Shown: positions 47,267 through 58,346, counted from the stretch's first letter. The stretch: DNA of 64,000 nucleotides from Sipunculus nudus (GCA_026874595.1 CM049308.1:72140624-72204623); one strand, 5' to 3'. The notes: generated from the sequence alone by a model not told the origin. Numbers and translations are program-made.

Positions 47267-49845
47267 GTATCCGCCAAAACGAAGTTTTGCGGATACTATG
47301 TTTTTGACGGGGTTCCGCTGCCGTGTTTGTTTCCTGAGAACTCCTCTGAGACTACTGGACATATTTTTCCTAAACTTACACCAATAATCGGGTCACATGT
47401 GAACTGGTGCCTAACCAATTTGCTTTGACCTCTGACCTTTCCTCTCTGCCCAGCATTCATTTGTGCATCTGTTTCCACACGTAAACCCTAATATCTCGGG
47501 AACCATTTGACCGATCAGGAAAAATTTTTTATGCCCCCGCCACAAAGTGGCCGGGGCATATAGTTTTACCCATTTTCCGTCATTCCGTCCTTCCGTCATT
47601 CCGAAATCAAACCGTTGTACGGACTTTTTTTCGCAATGGCCTAATTTTTGGTGTGTGGGCAGATATAGACCAGTTACCGATAGAGTTCGCGTTTCGTCCC
47701 AGTTGACCTACTTTTGACCGTTTTACGGCTCCTGAACATAGAAAATTTCATGAAAAATATGAAATTTCATGACAAATACACATGTACGGACTTTTTTTCG
47801 CAATGCCTGCAGGTATTGGCCTGATTTTTGGTGTGTCGGCAGATATTGACCAGTTACAGATGGAGTTCGCATTTCGTCCCGGTTGACCTACTTTTGACTG
47901 TTTTACCGCTCCTGAACATAGAAAATTTTATGTAAAATATATATTTTCATGACAAATACACTTGTACAGACTTTTCTTCACAATACCTGCAGATATTGGC
48001 CTGATTTTTGGTGTGTGGGCAGATAATGACCAGCTACAGATCAAGTTCACGTTTTGTCCCAGTTGACCTATTTTTGACCGTTTGACGGTGCTCTAACATA
48101 GAAAATTTCATAAAAAGGTGCACATGTATGGACTTTTTTTTGCAGTGCCTGCAGATACGGGCCTGATTTTTGGTGTGTAGGCAGATATAATGACCAGTTA
48201 CAGATCGAGTTCTTGTTTTGTCTCAGTTGACCTACTTTTGACCATTTGACTGCTCCTGAACAAAGAAAGTTTCATGAAAAATATAAATTTTCATAACAAA
48301 TGCATATGTACTGACTTTTTTTCCTCAATGCCTGCAGATACCACCCTGATTTTTTTTGTGTGGGCAGAAAAATGACAGTTACAGATCTAGTTTGTGTTTC
48401 ATCCCGGTTGACCTACTTTTGATTGTTTTACGGCTCCTAAACATAGACAATTTCATGAAAGACAGAAATTTTTATGGAAAATGCACATGTATCTACTTTT
48501 TTTCACAATGCCTGCATATACTGGCATGATTTTTGGTGTGTTGCTTGATAATGACCCGTTACAGATCGAGTTTGCATTTTGCCCTTGTTGACCTACTTTT
48601 GACCATACGACACCTCCTGAACTTAAAAGATTTTCCAAATTTTACAAATGTTTCTAATTTGCCCAAGGCGGGGGCATTCGTGTCGTTCCGACACATCTAG
48701 TTTTATACAAATGTAGCCCTTGGATAGCTTTATAACATACACAAAAAATGGTGGTGCCACCTGCAACCATGTTTGCACAGTGTCCATCTGTTCATCTGCC
48801 TTGGGTTAAAATCACTCATATCTCTGCAGTGAATTGACTAATTCACCTGAAATTCGGCATGCGTATACATCCTGGATAGCTTTCTTGATTTTTGACAGGT
48901 GGCGCCACCTACATTCACGTTCACACTGCAGACATCCAAGCTCATATCTCGGGAACCGTTTGACCAATGAGGACAAAATTTTGCATGTGTATAGATCTCA
49001 CATAGCTCTTTCTCATACACAAAACGGTTGGTGCCACCTGCAACCATTTTTGCACAGCGTCCGTCTGTTTGTCTGCCATGGGATAATATCACTCATATCT
49101 CGGCAGTAGTTTGACATATCTGCCTAAAATTTTTCAGTTTTATACATCCTGGACAGCTTTCTTGATTTTTTGACAGGTGGCGCCACCTACATTCTAGTTT
49201 ACGCTGCAGACATCCAAGCTCATATCTCGGGAACCGTTTGACCGATTGGGCCAAAATTTTGTATGTGTATGGATCTCACATAGGTTTATCATATACAAAA
49301 CTGGAGGGGCTACCTGCAACCATTTTTGCACAGAATCTGTCTGTTTGTCTGCCGTGGGCTAAAATCACTCGTATCTCTGTAGTTGTCTGACATAACTGCC
49401 TAAAATTTTTCAGGTTTATACATCCTGGACAGCTTTCTTGATTTTATGACAGGTGGCGCCACCTACATTCTAGTTTACGCAACAGACATCCAAGCTCATA
49501 TCTCGGGAACCATTTGACTGATTGGGCCAAAATTGTTCATGTGTTTAGATCTCACATAGGTCTTTATCATACTCAAAACTGGAGGGGCCACCTGCAACCA
49601 TTTTTGCACAGCGTCTGTCTGTTTGTCTGCCGTGGGCTAAAATCACTCATATACATGTAGTGGTTTGACTTTTCTGCCTAAAATTTCGCATATGTATACA
49701 ATTTGGACAGCTTTCTGGATTTGAACGTGGTAGGTGGCACAACTTACATACACATTTAGGCTGCAGACATCCATGCTAATATGCAACACACCTCACTCTA
49801 TTTCCCCTTGCCACTCAATCCATGCCTCACTACCCGTATTATAGT
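47267..49845 (+). mobile_element. Helitron-like element, TATCCGCC family, nested middle element
   Basis: The 5' hairpin GTATCCGCCAAAAC/GTTTTGCGGATAC (47,267-47,296) sits after TTTTT in a monomer of the host element. Monomers of the 280-bp type continue after 48,702, with several GGTGGCGCCACC palindromes. The right end reads TACCCGTATTATAGT at 49,845. Compared with the copy ending at 40,317, roughly 50 bp including the GGCGGATAC segment and the 3' hairpin are deleted. It is itself interrupted at 47,530/48,702. Confidence 0.82.
47531..48701 (+). mobile_element. Helitron-like element, ATGCCCCCGCC family, innermost of three nested elements
   Basis: The 5' hairpin has arms ATGCCCCCGCCAC and GTGGCCGGGGCAT (47,531-47,559). 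Near the end GGCGGGGGCAT (48,667-48,677) is an exact inverted copy of the first 11 bases. Hairpin GTGTCG/CGACAC (48,680-48,694) and CTAGT (48,697-48,701) close it. The body is about six monomers of about 180 bp with GCCTGATTTTTGGTGTGTGGGC. Upstream host sequence ends GATCAGGAAAAATTTTTT and downstream resumes TTTATACAAATGTAGCCC, rebuilding the 280-bp monomer with no target duplication. Confidence 0.88.
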
Positions 49846-50341
49846 TTTAAAAGTTTACGCATTTTTTCTCTATTTTTGAGATATATAAATACAGACACAA
49901 TCATGGCATGTTGGTTAATCTGCTTGATGCTTCAGTGGAATGGGTATATACTACCATTCTGATGATAAAATTTCCTTTTCAGTTTGCGAATCTCTTCCCC
50001 GTCAGCTGAGCGTCATGACCCATTGGTCACTTGTATGGTATTTTGTTTTTCCCTGTTATTGATTAAAACTCTCATATAAGTTTCCTGTGAAGTATTTACA
50101 AGAAATATACAAGAAATGAGAGCATTTAATTTCCATATTTTCAATTTATTTCCATACTTACAGTTGGGCAAAATAGATGAAAAATGTTCTGTTATAAATG
50201 CAGGTAAAGTGATGGTTCAGTTCTTTAGGGTGTAGCCTGCTGCTGTAGGGTATACATGCACTATAGGATAAAAGTTTAATTAAAAAGGGTTTTGGTTTAC
50301 ACACTTGTGTTTCCTTATTTTGAAATACAAGAGGGTTTATA

Positions 50342-50504
50342 CAGTGAAACCTGCCTTCATGAAGGACCACCTGTCTAATAGAACCACATGTCTATTAAAG
50401 CTACCCTTGTGTCAACTGAAAGTATTCATAATGGCCATAACTGACCTATCTAATTAGACCACCTGTAATTTGAGATTTTTTACCAGTCCCATGGGAGGTT
50501 TTAG
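50342..50504. mobile_element. 163-bp TA-flanked MITE, CAGTGAAACC end
   Basis: The left end CAGTGAAACCTGCC matches the right end inverted (CTAAAACCTCCC) imperfectly, and TA flanks both sides (50,340-50,341 and 50,505-50,506). The interior has GACCACCTGT motifs repeated. Similar to the 21,751 and 27,914 elements. Confidence 0.5.
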
Positions 50505-50506
50505 TA

Positions 50507-53500
50507 CACGTGTACAGTTTTACGGCATGAGTTTTCTTTCTTTGTACTGTTAGTGATAGGGTTCAGTGGATCAATCTTAGTCAAGTTCAGATTATTCTGA
50601 TTGTCCAACTGTATAATGAGGTCAAATATGTCAAAAATATCAGTCCTAAATATTTAACTTTTTATTATTAACTAAATTTTTATTTTTTCTTACCATGTAC
50701 CTCGATCATCATTTTGGAAAAAATTGTAATATGACCACTGATCAAGGTATTAAGTTTACAGGTTAAACTTGCATGTGTTACTGAAGCAAACATGTTCATT
50801 ACAGACCATTTCGTTACATTGGATGAACGACTGTTCCTTTGACGGTATGCAGGTCTACTTTTTACCAAAGAGGTACACTAGAGTACGTGGTACTCAGTAG
50901 AGGGTATAACTCATCGGAGGCAAAAAAATAGTACTGCACTTAGTACTGGATTGCTCCTTTATCCAGCCACGCAGCAAATGAAATTTATAAATCTTCCCTG
51001 CCCCTAGCTTACAAAAGCAGTTGAAAACATAACAAGCTTTCCTAAGTTAGTAAATAGTTTCTTGAGAAGTAAATTAAGCCTGATCATTTGTATCACATCC
51101 CTATGGTACATTATCCAACAGCGTCACTCTGTGAACTTTGAAGTTCTAATTAAAACGTCTGTGATATGGAGATGCGAACCATGGGCAGAAGATAGTGTTC
51201 TAAGGTGGTGTCTTGATTAAACCTGTGCTACTCCTGAATAGAATGTTCATATTGAATTTTACAGATAACATCCCTGGATATTGTGATATTTCAAAGAACT
51301 GGCATGTAGAACCATATGGTCACATGGTATAACTTTGTGTAAACACGTACTAAAAAAAAACCCAGAAAATGCTCATCCCAGAGTTATTTAGCTTGGATTT
51401 ACACCTGAATTTAATCACTTAAAGGTTTTCACAATACCAACCTATAAGATAAATTTCAATAACAACTGTGATAGCATTCTTCAGATATCTTGTGGACACA
51501 CACTCAACAGTGTAAACAATACCCTTGCTTTACACAGGGTTAACCAGAGAGGATAATAAGCATCCTTACTAATGGTCTGTACAGTAGAGTTTATGGTTTC
51601 ACTATATGTACTTTGAAGTACAAACCAGCGAGTATCATATACCTTCTTCTCAGTAAACTCATTATGGTCTTTAGGAATTTCCTTTCCTTTACGGTGCATT
51701 TACATGAGATGTTCACGTCCTTATTTCTTATTTGCTTAACAAGCCAAGGTATAAAGGCAAAATAGACTAAAGGTATGCTACCATGTGGTCATTGTTGTTT
51801 GTACCTTGACTTTCCTGAGAGATGTCTTATTGAGGTCATCATACAGGCTGCTCTTTTCCTCTGGCTTCCCTAAACCACATAAATAACAAGAAAATTGCAA
51901 AAGAAAGCCATCCTTCCTTTGGTATGTACCATGCATGATAGGTGGACCTATAATCATCTTTCATGAGTTTATGTTAATGATTTTATGATATGTTTAGCAT
52001 CTTCCTTGTGACTTCACTATTCAGAGAAGTTTGAAGGATTGTAAAACTTTGAACTTTCACAAGAATAATTGAAATATTTGTTTTTATTACCTGTGACCTG
52101 AATGATGTTTTTGACACCAGATGCAAATAATTCAAAATCACCTACTTCTCAATAATGACTGTATATAGTTGAGTAATGTTAAGGAAATGGACCACACTGC
52201 ACTATCAACAACCATTAAAGAACTACCCTGCTGAAGTTGAAAGTAACTTCATATCATGACAGCTGATCTGACAATAACAGAATCCAGTAGAATGAAGCTG
52301 AAGAGAATCCCAGGGAAATGATAAAATCTGCAGTGAATTGTAATGAGTTTGGTCAGTTGCCTGTGGAGAAGAGCTTGTCATCCAATCACCATTGATGAAG
52401 GCAATTATTGTCCCTATTCTCAAGAATTTGAAAATTTCAAAGAAGAAAAAAATCATAGAAGTTCATCTTGTGTATTGGAAAGGCTTAGAGAGAATAGAAA
52501 CAAGAGCCTTATGTGCACTCAGAACAGACAGCCTTCATAAAGAAATGCAACACTGAGGACCAGCTCATCTACCATGCCAAGTTAATCTATTTCAGTTAAC
52601 ATTATACTATCATATAATGATTTGGTCTTGAACATTTATAAACATTGATTTTGTATAAGCTCTGACCATGATTTTATTACTAAAAGCAATGTTTTTCTTA
52701 TTTTTATTGTATAATATACAGAAACATGACATTATTTGTTCTGCTGTGGACCTATTAATACTTTTTTTGCATTTTCAACTCTGATCTACCCTGGCCACAA
52801 GAAAACACAATGTGACAAGAAATTCTTCATCAATCTAAAAAATTTAAAGTCTGCCCACAACATTAGCAAATCACACCAATGCCTAGAACTTACTTGCATA
52901 TGGCAAAGTCAATAAAAAGTCTTCAAGGATTTCGGTGTAGTTGAGAAGGCTGCTAGACAACTGTCACTCTTGTATTAGCAATAAGCAGGTGCTACATGGG
53001 TAGTTGAGAACAAAAGTGGTTTCTTGAAACAAGTGGACACAGGCAGTGTCTGTCACTGATGGAACAACAAGAAGAAGATTGGACCACTGCTGCCTAGTGA
53101 AACATGTTTGTAACGAAGCAAAGATTGAAGTAATATTTTATCATGTAAGGAGGCTCGACACATATTTATACTCTTGACTCTACCTCAGGACTTGTTTCTC
53201 TGGAACAAAGATGAGAGGATTCTGGTCCAGCAGGAACAAACAATTTACCTCCCATCCTACCTTTCCCACCTTTAATTCCAATCATTTACAAAGAACAGAC
53301 TCAAAAGGAAGAAGTTTAACCCATATTGAAGATGTGCAGGTAATTAGAACCTATAGTGTAATTTTGCCAATCTAACATGAAGAAGAAGAAAAGGACTTCC
53401 TGCAATTCTGAAGAATGGAACATCAACCTAAATATATGTTACCTGCATGCCTGGAGTGACTATTAAAGTGACTATTAAGTCTCCCCATTTTCAATCGATG

Positions 53501-54270
53501 CCTGCTCAGGTTTTGTAAACTAAATACCATTCTGAAATCACAGCATTGAGAGAAACTTCTTGTCTTGTCAGAACAGAATATCCAGGATCTATACCTGTTA
53601 TGTTCCTGAGAAACTACTGGGGTAGAGATCTTCCACACAAGTGCAGACACAGCAGGAAAGTGAACAGTGTGAAAGAGTCTCACAAACACCTGTATATATC
53701 AACACAACAAAATATAATGCCAAAATAAATACAAAAAAAATAAAGAGACAGAAAAACTGACTGGCAACAAGCAGGATGCAGACAAACCATCAAAGTGTAT
53801 AGCAAGGAAAGGAAAACTACAAATAAAAAATAGTACAAAAGAATTTGAAGGACCTAAGTCAGAGCTCCATCCTCAATCAGATGATATGCCTTCAGCACCA
53901 TCCTCTTGCATGTATGAACTGGATGTTGTGGGGCCTGTGTACAAATTCCACCAAAAGTGATTGCTCCTATAAGACCTCAAGTGTGAAACAGCAAAGTCTA
54001 AAATAAAAAGAAACTTCATTTAATTTACATGCAGGGCTCAACATTAACTTTTGAAAGTAGTTGCCCATTGCCGCAAGTAATATCAAGCTTTTATGTGCCC
54101 TTCTTAAAGTTTTACTTGCCCTACAAATATTACTGATTGTATTGTATTCAAGAACACAAAGATCCTTTTTCAAGCCTTTACTAGGGTTTAGGTTTTATGT
54201 TTGTACTGCCCAGTCTGGCAAGTAGGTGGAGACTTCTAGTTGCCCTTCCACTGTTTTTCAACTGTATCAG
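50507..54270. other. No recognised repeat or gene
   Basis: Less repetitive than its surroundings. Short minus-strand frames at 50,680-50,868 (ending near a CATG|GTAAGA donor) and at 51,481-51,699 (ATG-started, 72 codons) look slightly coding-like but lack paired splice signals. 52,100-53,900 is purine-rich and may be a decayed transcript-derived insertion. I could not identify it. Confidence 0.35.
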
Positions 54271-55006
54271 AATAGGCAACAGGTCAGGCCAGAGTTCAGT
54301 CAGTGCAGCCAGGTACAGGTCAACAGTTTACTCAGTGCAGTAGCTGCACTTGCAAATTACTTTTGGTTCACTTGGGTGCAAGTGCAACTACCTTCTGCAG
54401 TTGAGCTTGGTCATCCCAGTACACCTAACTGAGAGGTTTGATGTATCAGCCTGAAATATTGGCCTACCCATGTATCTTTGATGGCTTTCTCATACAAAAG
54501 ACAGGTGTCACCCACTACAATGATTTTTTGCACGTGTATGTCCATGCTTATAACTCATAAGTGAGTTGACATCTCAGCTAGCCTGAAATTGTGCATGTCC
54601 ATACAACTCAAATGTTGTATACAAGACTTGTGGTGCCACCTTCAATTGTGTTTGGATTTCATGCATCTTTGCACTTAGCCCAAGAGTGGTTTGAAGTGTC
54701 TGCCTGAAATTTTGCATGTCCATACATCTAAGAGGGCTTTCTCATACACAAGATTTGTGGTGCCAGGTACAATTATTTTTGTGTTGTGTTCATCCATTTC
54801 AGTATTTCAGGAGTGATGTTTGTGTAATTGGTGCTTGTACTCATGTCCAAAATATTTAGTACTTGTATTGTTCATGTACATGTCACAAATGTACTTGAAT
54901 AGTAAACAAACCCTTTCAAATAATGTTCAACCATGTTTTATCATGGAAGCATTATACCTGATGTATATCCCATTGGACAGGTTTTCATTAGGTTTGTAGG
55001 CCTTGT
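54271..55006 (+). mobile_element. Decayed Helitron-like element with AGGCCTTGT 3' end
   Basis: Begins with the CAGTGCAGCCAGGTACAGGTCAA segment (54,301-54,323) shared with 39,470-39,490. It continues with diverged monomers recognisable by CCTGAAATTTTGCATGTCCATACATC and TTGTGGTGCCACC. It ends CATTAGGTTTGTAGGCCTTGT at 55,006, matching the end at 40,490. The left boundary is approximate. Confidence 0.5.
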
Positions 55007-57174
55007 TTGCCTTACAGTGAAACATTTCATGGAAATTTACTTCTGTGTAGCTCATAATTATATTTTCTTATAACACTTGGTGTTGTAGATCAGTATGTGA
55101 TAAACGTTAAATGGGAGGTCACTCTAGGTGTATATACCATATGTGATAAAAATTATATATGGCTTGAGTCAGCTGTATCACCTGGTGACATTATTAAGTT
55201 TAGTTCTTATGATTATGCAGGGTACTGTACACTAAGATTATATTTATATATGGCCTGGGACAGCTGTTAAACCTTTCTTGGTGCCAGGGGAGCTAGCTGT
55301 TTATATGATTGACAGGAGGGGATGGGGAACTGGGTGTCTAGGTTTTGTACCCTGGTGATAAGGATGAGCATTTGTGTGGAGGAAAACACCCCTTGCTAAT
55401 CTGATACAGGAAGTAATGTCAGTCCCAGTGGAGCAGGAACTCTAAAATACTGCAAGAAAAAACCCATGTGATTGAATTACTGAATGGTACTTGTCATAAC
55501 AATAAGAGAGCCAGGCAGACCATTTTGTGGTATAACTAGGTTTATTATCTGAATGGGATATGAAGACCACACTGATGTTTTATGGAACAGAAATCTTTGT
55601 CTGTTGAATGGCTGCAGGGAAGCCAGGGTTATGGGGTGGTTGTTACTCTTTATCCTGATTATTTTTCTTTCTTGGCAGATGTTTAGGAGACATCAGGTGT
55701 ATGCTGTAACCCTGCTGAATCTGTTTTTATTAACATTACAGTAAAGAACACACATATAAGGGGACAGAAAAAAATATAAAAAGTCATAGACCTTTCAGGT
55801 TTGATAAATAACCTGAATAAAATAAATGACATTTACAAGTTTATATAGGCGCGTGGCTCCCAGGCATAGCTGTTGATACTTTCATACCCCTGATGTGACA
55901 GTAAACAGCTATTCTGTATGGAAAAAAGATGACTTCTGAGGTGTGCTGAGTGTATAAACAGGGTCTTTGACCGCTCTTTGCATAAGAAACTAAAGGTAAG
56001 CATAGGCTGTATGCAGTACTACTCTATTACTGGGAATCTGCTTGAAAGCCCATCTTGTCTACAGACATGATTTCCAAAGACCTGGCTTTCCTTATTATAT
56101 GCCTTCTTTTTAAACATTTAAATGGGTATGTTGAGCATCTTTGCTTCAACTGCCAATAAGGGGCCCTTCTTTAATTTAGAAAACAGTTCAAGATCCAGAA
56201 AACACTGACTCCTTATTGTTTGCTTTGTATTTATAAGTGGATGCTTTGTTTCAGCAAGTTAATTCATAACACAAATTAATAAGTAAAGTGAAATTAAATA
56301 ATGATCAGGAAGTTGACAAAAGGAATTTATCCTTTTAATCATTTAGTACCATTGGATGGACCTTGCTCTATATCAGCCTCTGTTACCTGCAATTATTTCT
56401 TGATTTTTGCACATGAAAAAAGTAGCACCTAGTCTACTTCTAGTGAAAGGAGAGACTAGTTGTAATCAGTGAAATATTGAAGAATATAATCTTGATCATA
56501 ATGATTTTAAAAGTGATTTTAACAAGTTTATCTTGGTCAAAATAACTACTGCATAAAAACTTAATATAGGAAAAAACTAATGGTTGAATAAGTTATAATT
56601 TCACAGGTATGACAACTAAGACGCCCCATCCCCCTTGCCCCCCCACCCCCCCCCCCCCCCCCTTCTTGTAATTAGATCAGCCAGCTATCACAACAATTAA
56701 TTTGGCTGGGCTGAGCATTTTCTGACATTTAATAAGTGTTTAATACATATGACCATCCTGCCATCATATGGGACACCTTTAACATGTTCCAGAGTGGGTC
56801 ATGCATGTTAGCTGGGTTTAATATTTCTGTATAAAGACTGGGAAGATTAATGAAAAATTGAAAAATATCAATTAAAGAATAAGGTTGCTATGATGACAGG
56901 CTGCATCTGCCCTAAAGCCAGTGTAGGATCCACAGAGAAACCTCAGACAAGCAACATTGTGATGGCCCTTGGTTTGTTTTTTTCCTCCCTTCTATAGAGT
57001 ACTTAAATTTTTATCTATTTTTAACAATTTTTATGTATTTATAGCCCGGTTCATTTTGCCAGGAAGTGCAGTGTAGCTTCAGACAGCCAGTGGATGACCT
57101 TATTCTTGCTGTTTTGTTACTATCTCTGAAAGTGGTTATTACCATATTGTTTATATTTTTCATTTCTTGTGGAG
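55007..57174. other. No recognised gene; 17-nt poly-C at 56,646-56,662
   Basis: No repeat family or exon was recognised. A CTAAAG|GTAAGC donor-like site at 55,995 lacks an exon with an open frame upstream. The C run at 56,646-56,662 is the only definite feature. Confidence 0.45.
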
Positions 57175-57393
57175 CAAAAGCGGATCCAGGAGGGAGTCCA
57201 GGAGGTCCAGACACCCCCCCCCCCCTTTTTTATCATATGAAGCAACCCTACTTTTTTTAAGTTTTCAGACAAAATTTTGCTACATTGAACCCCCCCTCCC
57301 CCCTTTTCTGGACCTGGGGACTTTTTTTTAGGAATTGTCATTGGTCCTCCTGGGTTGGAGCCCCCCTTTTCCTAAATCCTGGATCTGCCCCTG
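57175..57393. mobile_element. 219-bp hAT-like MITE with GGATCCAGG ends
   Basis: Left CAAAAGCGGATCCAGGAGGGAG and right (inverted) CAGGGGCAGATCCAGGATTTAGG are imperfect inverted repeats. The interior has C-rich and T-rich runs (CCCCCCCCCCC, TTTTTT) in the same order twice. CAGGGGCGGATCCAG-type ends are typical of small hAT-like elements. The flanks share TGGAG but not a clean 8-bp duplication. Confidence 0.6.
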
Positions 57394-57729
57394 TGGAGGT
57401 ACCTGTTCTGAGGATATGACAGCTGGAGACCTCTCCTCGCAAATGTACTGGGACATGCATCACATCACACGTTCCTATAAATTAAGCCCATGCAGCACTC
57501 ATAAATACTATGTTATAGATACCTAATTTGTAAAGATTAATAAAGAAAAAAATATAAAATCTTATAACTGTTACAATTTTGATGGTTTTTAACAGCAACA
57601 AAAGCTAGGGCAGCATATTAATGAAAGAGACCATATTTTTTTCATGAATTCCCTGCTGAAGATTCTAAATCACAGGAAAGTCCTACTGGTTTATTACGTA
57701 TGTCTTATTGCCATTGGTGAATTTTTATT

Positions 57730-57984
57730 ACCTCCACCAAGGAGGTTATGTTTTTGCTGGTGTTGGTGTGTTTGTCTCTCTGTTTTTAGCAACATTACTC
57801 GAAAAATTTTTAACAGATTTTGATAATATTTTCAGGATAGCTCAGCAATGATACAAGGAACAATTGTTCAAATATTGGGGGTGATCTGAATCATCATCTG
57901 GATCCAAAATTTGTTTAAAAAAAATGCTGGCTTTCTGTCAATGCCATATGGCAGAGGCCTGCACTCATTGAGTGCCTTTCTAGT
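57730..57984 (+). mobile_element. Helitron-like element, ACCTCC family, 255-bp copy
   Basis: The 5' hairpin is ACCTCC-ACCAA-GGAGGT (57,730-57,746), after TTATT. GGCAGAGG near 57,951 is a decayed inverted match to the 5' end. The 3' hairpin is GCACTC-ATT-GAGTGC (57,961-57,975), and CTAGT ends at 57,984 before T. It has no tandem core, which makes it the smallest complete example of the shared plan in this window. Confidence 0.8.
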
Positions 57985-58346
57985 TTTAGAATACTTTTTG
58001 TTGGTGACTTTACCAAGGCTGTGATGACAGGATCTGTATTATATTGTTCAGTGTCAGATGTCAATTATCCATGTGTAGTTTGTGTTTTGTTTTTGTCTGT
58101 TTGAACAGTTTGATCACAAGTGTTAAAGTATGGCAAAGAAATAATGAATATAAACTGATAGGTTAGTAAATGCTGGAAATCCAAACAGATAGGGGAGGAG
58201 ATGTATATACAGAAGGTGATAGATGTGTTCACTAAGTGACTGTCTACTCCAGCTAAACATGTGCAAGTTCAGCATGCCAGGATGGAATTGAGTACATTCT
58301 AGGGATATTACTAAGTTATGGATCTTCTGTGTCAAGTTGTAACCAG
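57985..58346. other. No recognised feature
   Basis: Short interval right of the Helitron-like element; nothing recognised until the acceptor-like CTGTGTCAAGTTGTAACCAG. Confidence 0.4.

Larger units (their letters stand above)
45968..50034 (+). mobile_element. Helitron-like element, AGCTCAGCTGA family, host of a nested insertion
   Basis: The 5' hairpin AGCTCAGCTGACT/AGTCATCTGAGCT (45,968-45,996) follows a T run. The 3' part has GTCAGCTGAGC (50,001-50,011), a damaged palindrome TGACCCATTGGTCA, and CTTGT ending at 50,034. The body has about four 335-bp-type monomers like the copy at 30,084. It is interrupted after CTGGTATTTTT at 47,266 by another element and resumes at 49,846 with AAAAGTTTACGCATTTTTTCTC. 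Without the insertion the copy is about 1.5 kb. Confidence 0.82.

Noticed and set aside
39843-49109. Minus- and plus-strand ORFs in the 280-bp monomers as proteins
   Set aside because: Monomer length is not a multiple of three, frames close within one monomer, and both strands are open equally.
50158-50370. 70-codon minus-strand ORF ending at a perfect GTAAGTATGG donor as an exon
   Set aside because: Its upstream part lies at the TA-flanked MITE at 50,342, no acceptor is visible, and the composition is ordinary for the region. Only the donor is good.
52100-53900. Purine-rich region as a processed pseudogene
   Set aside because: No poly-A tail, parent protein or long frame could be recognised.
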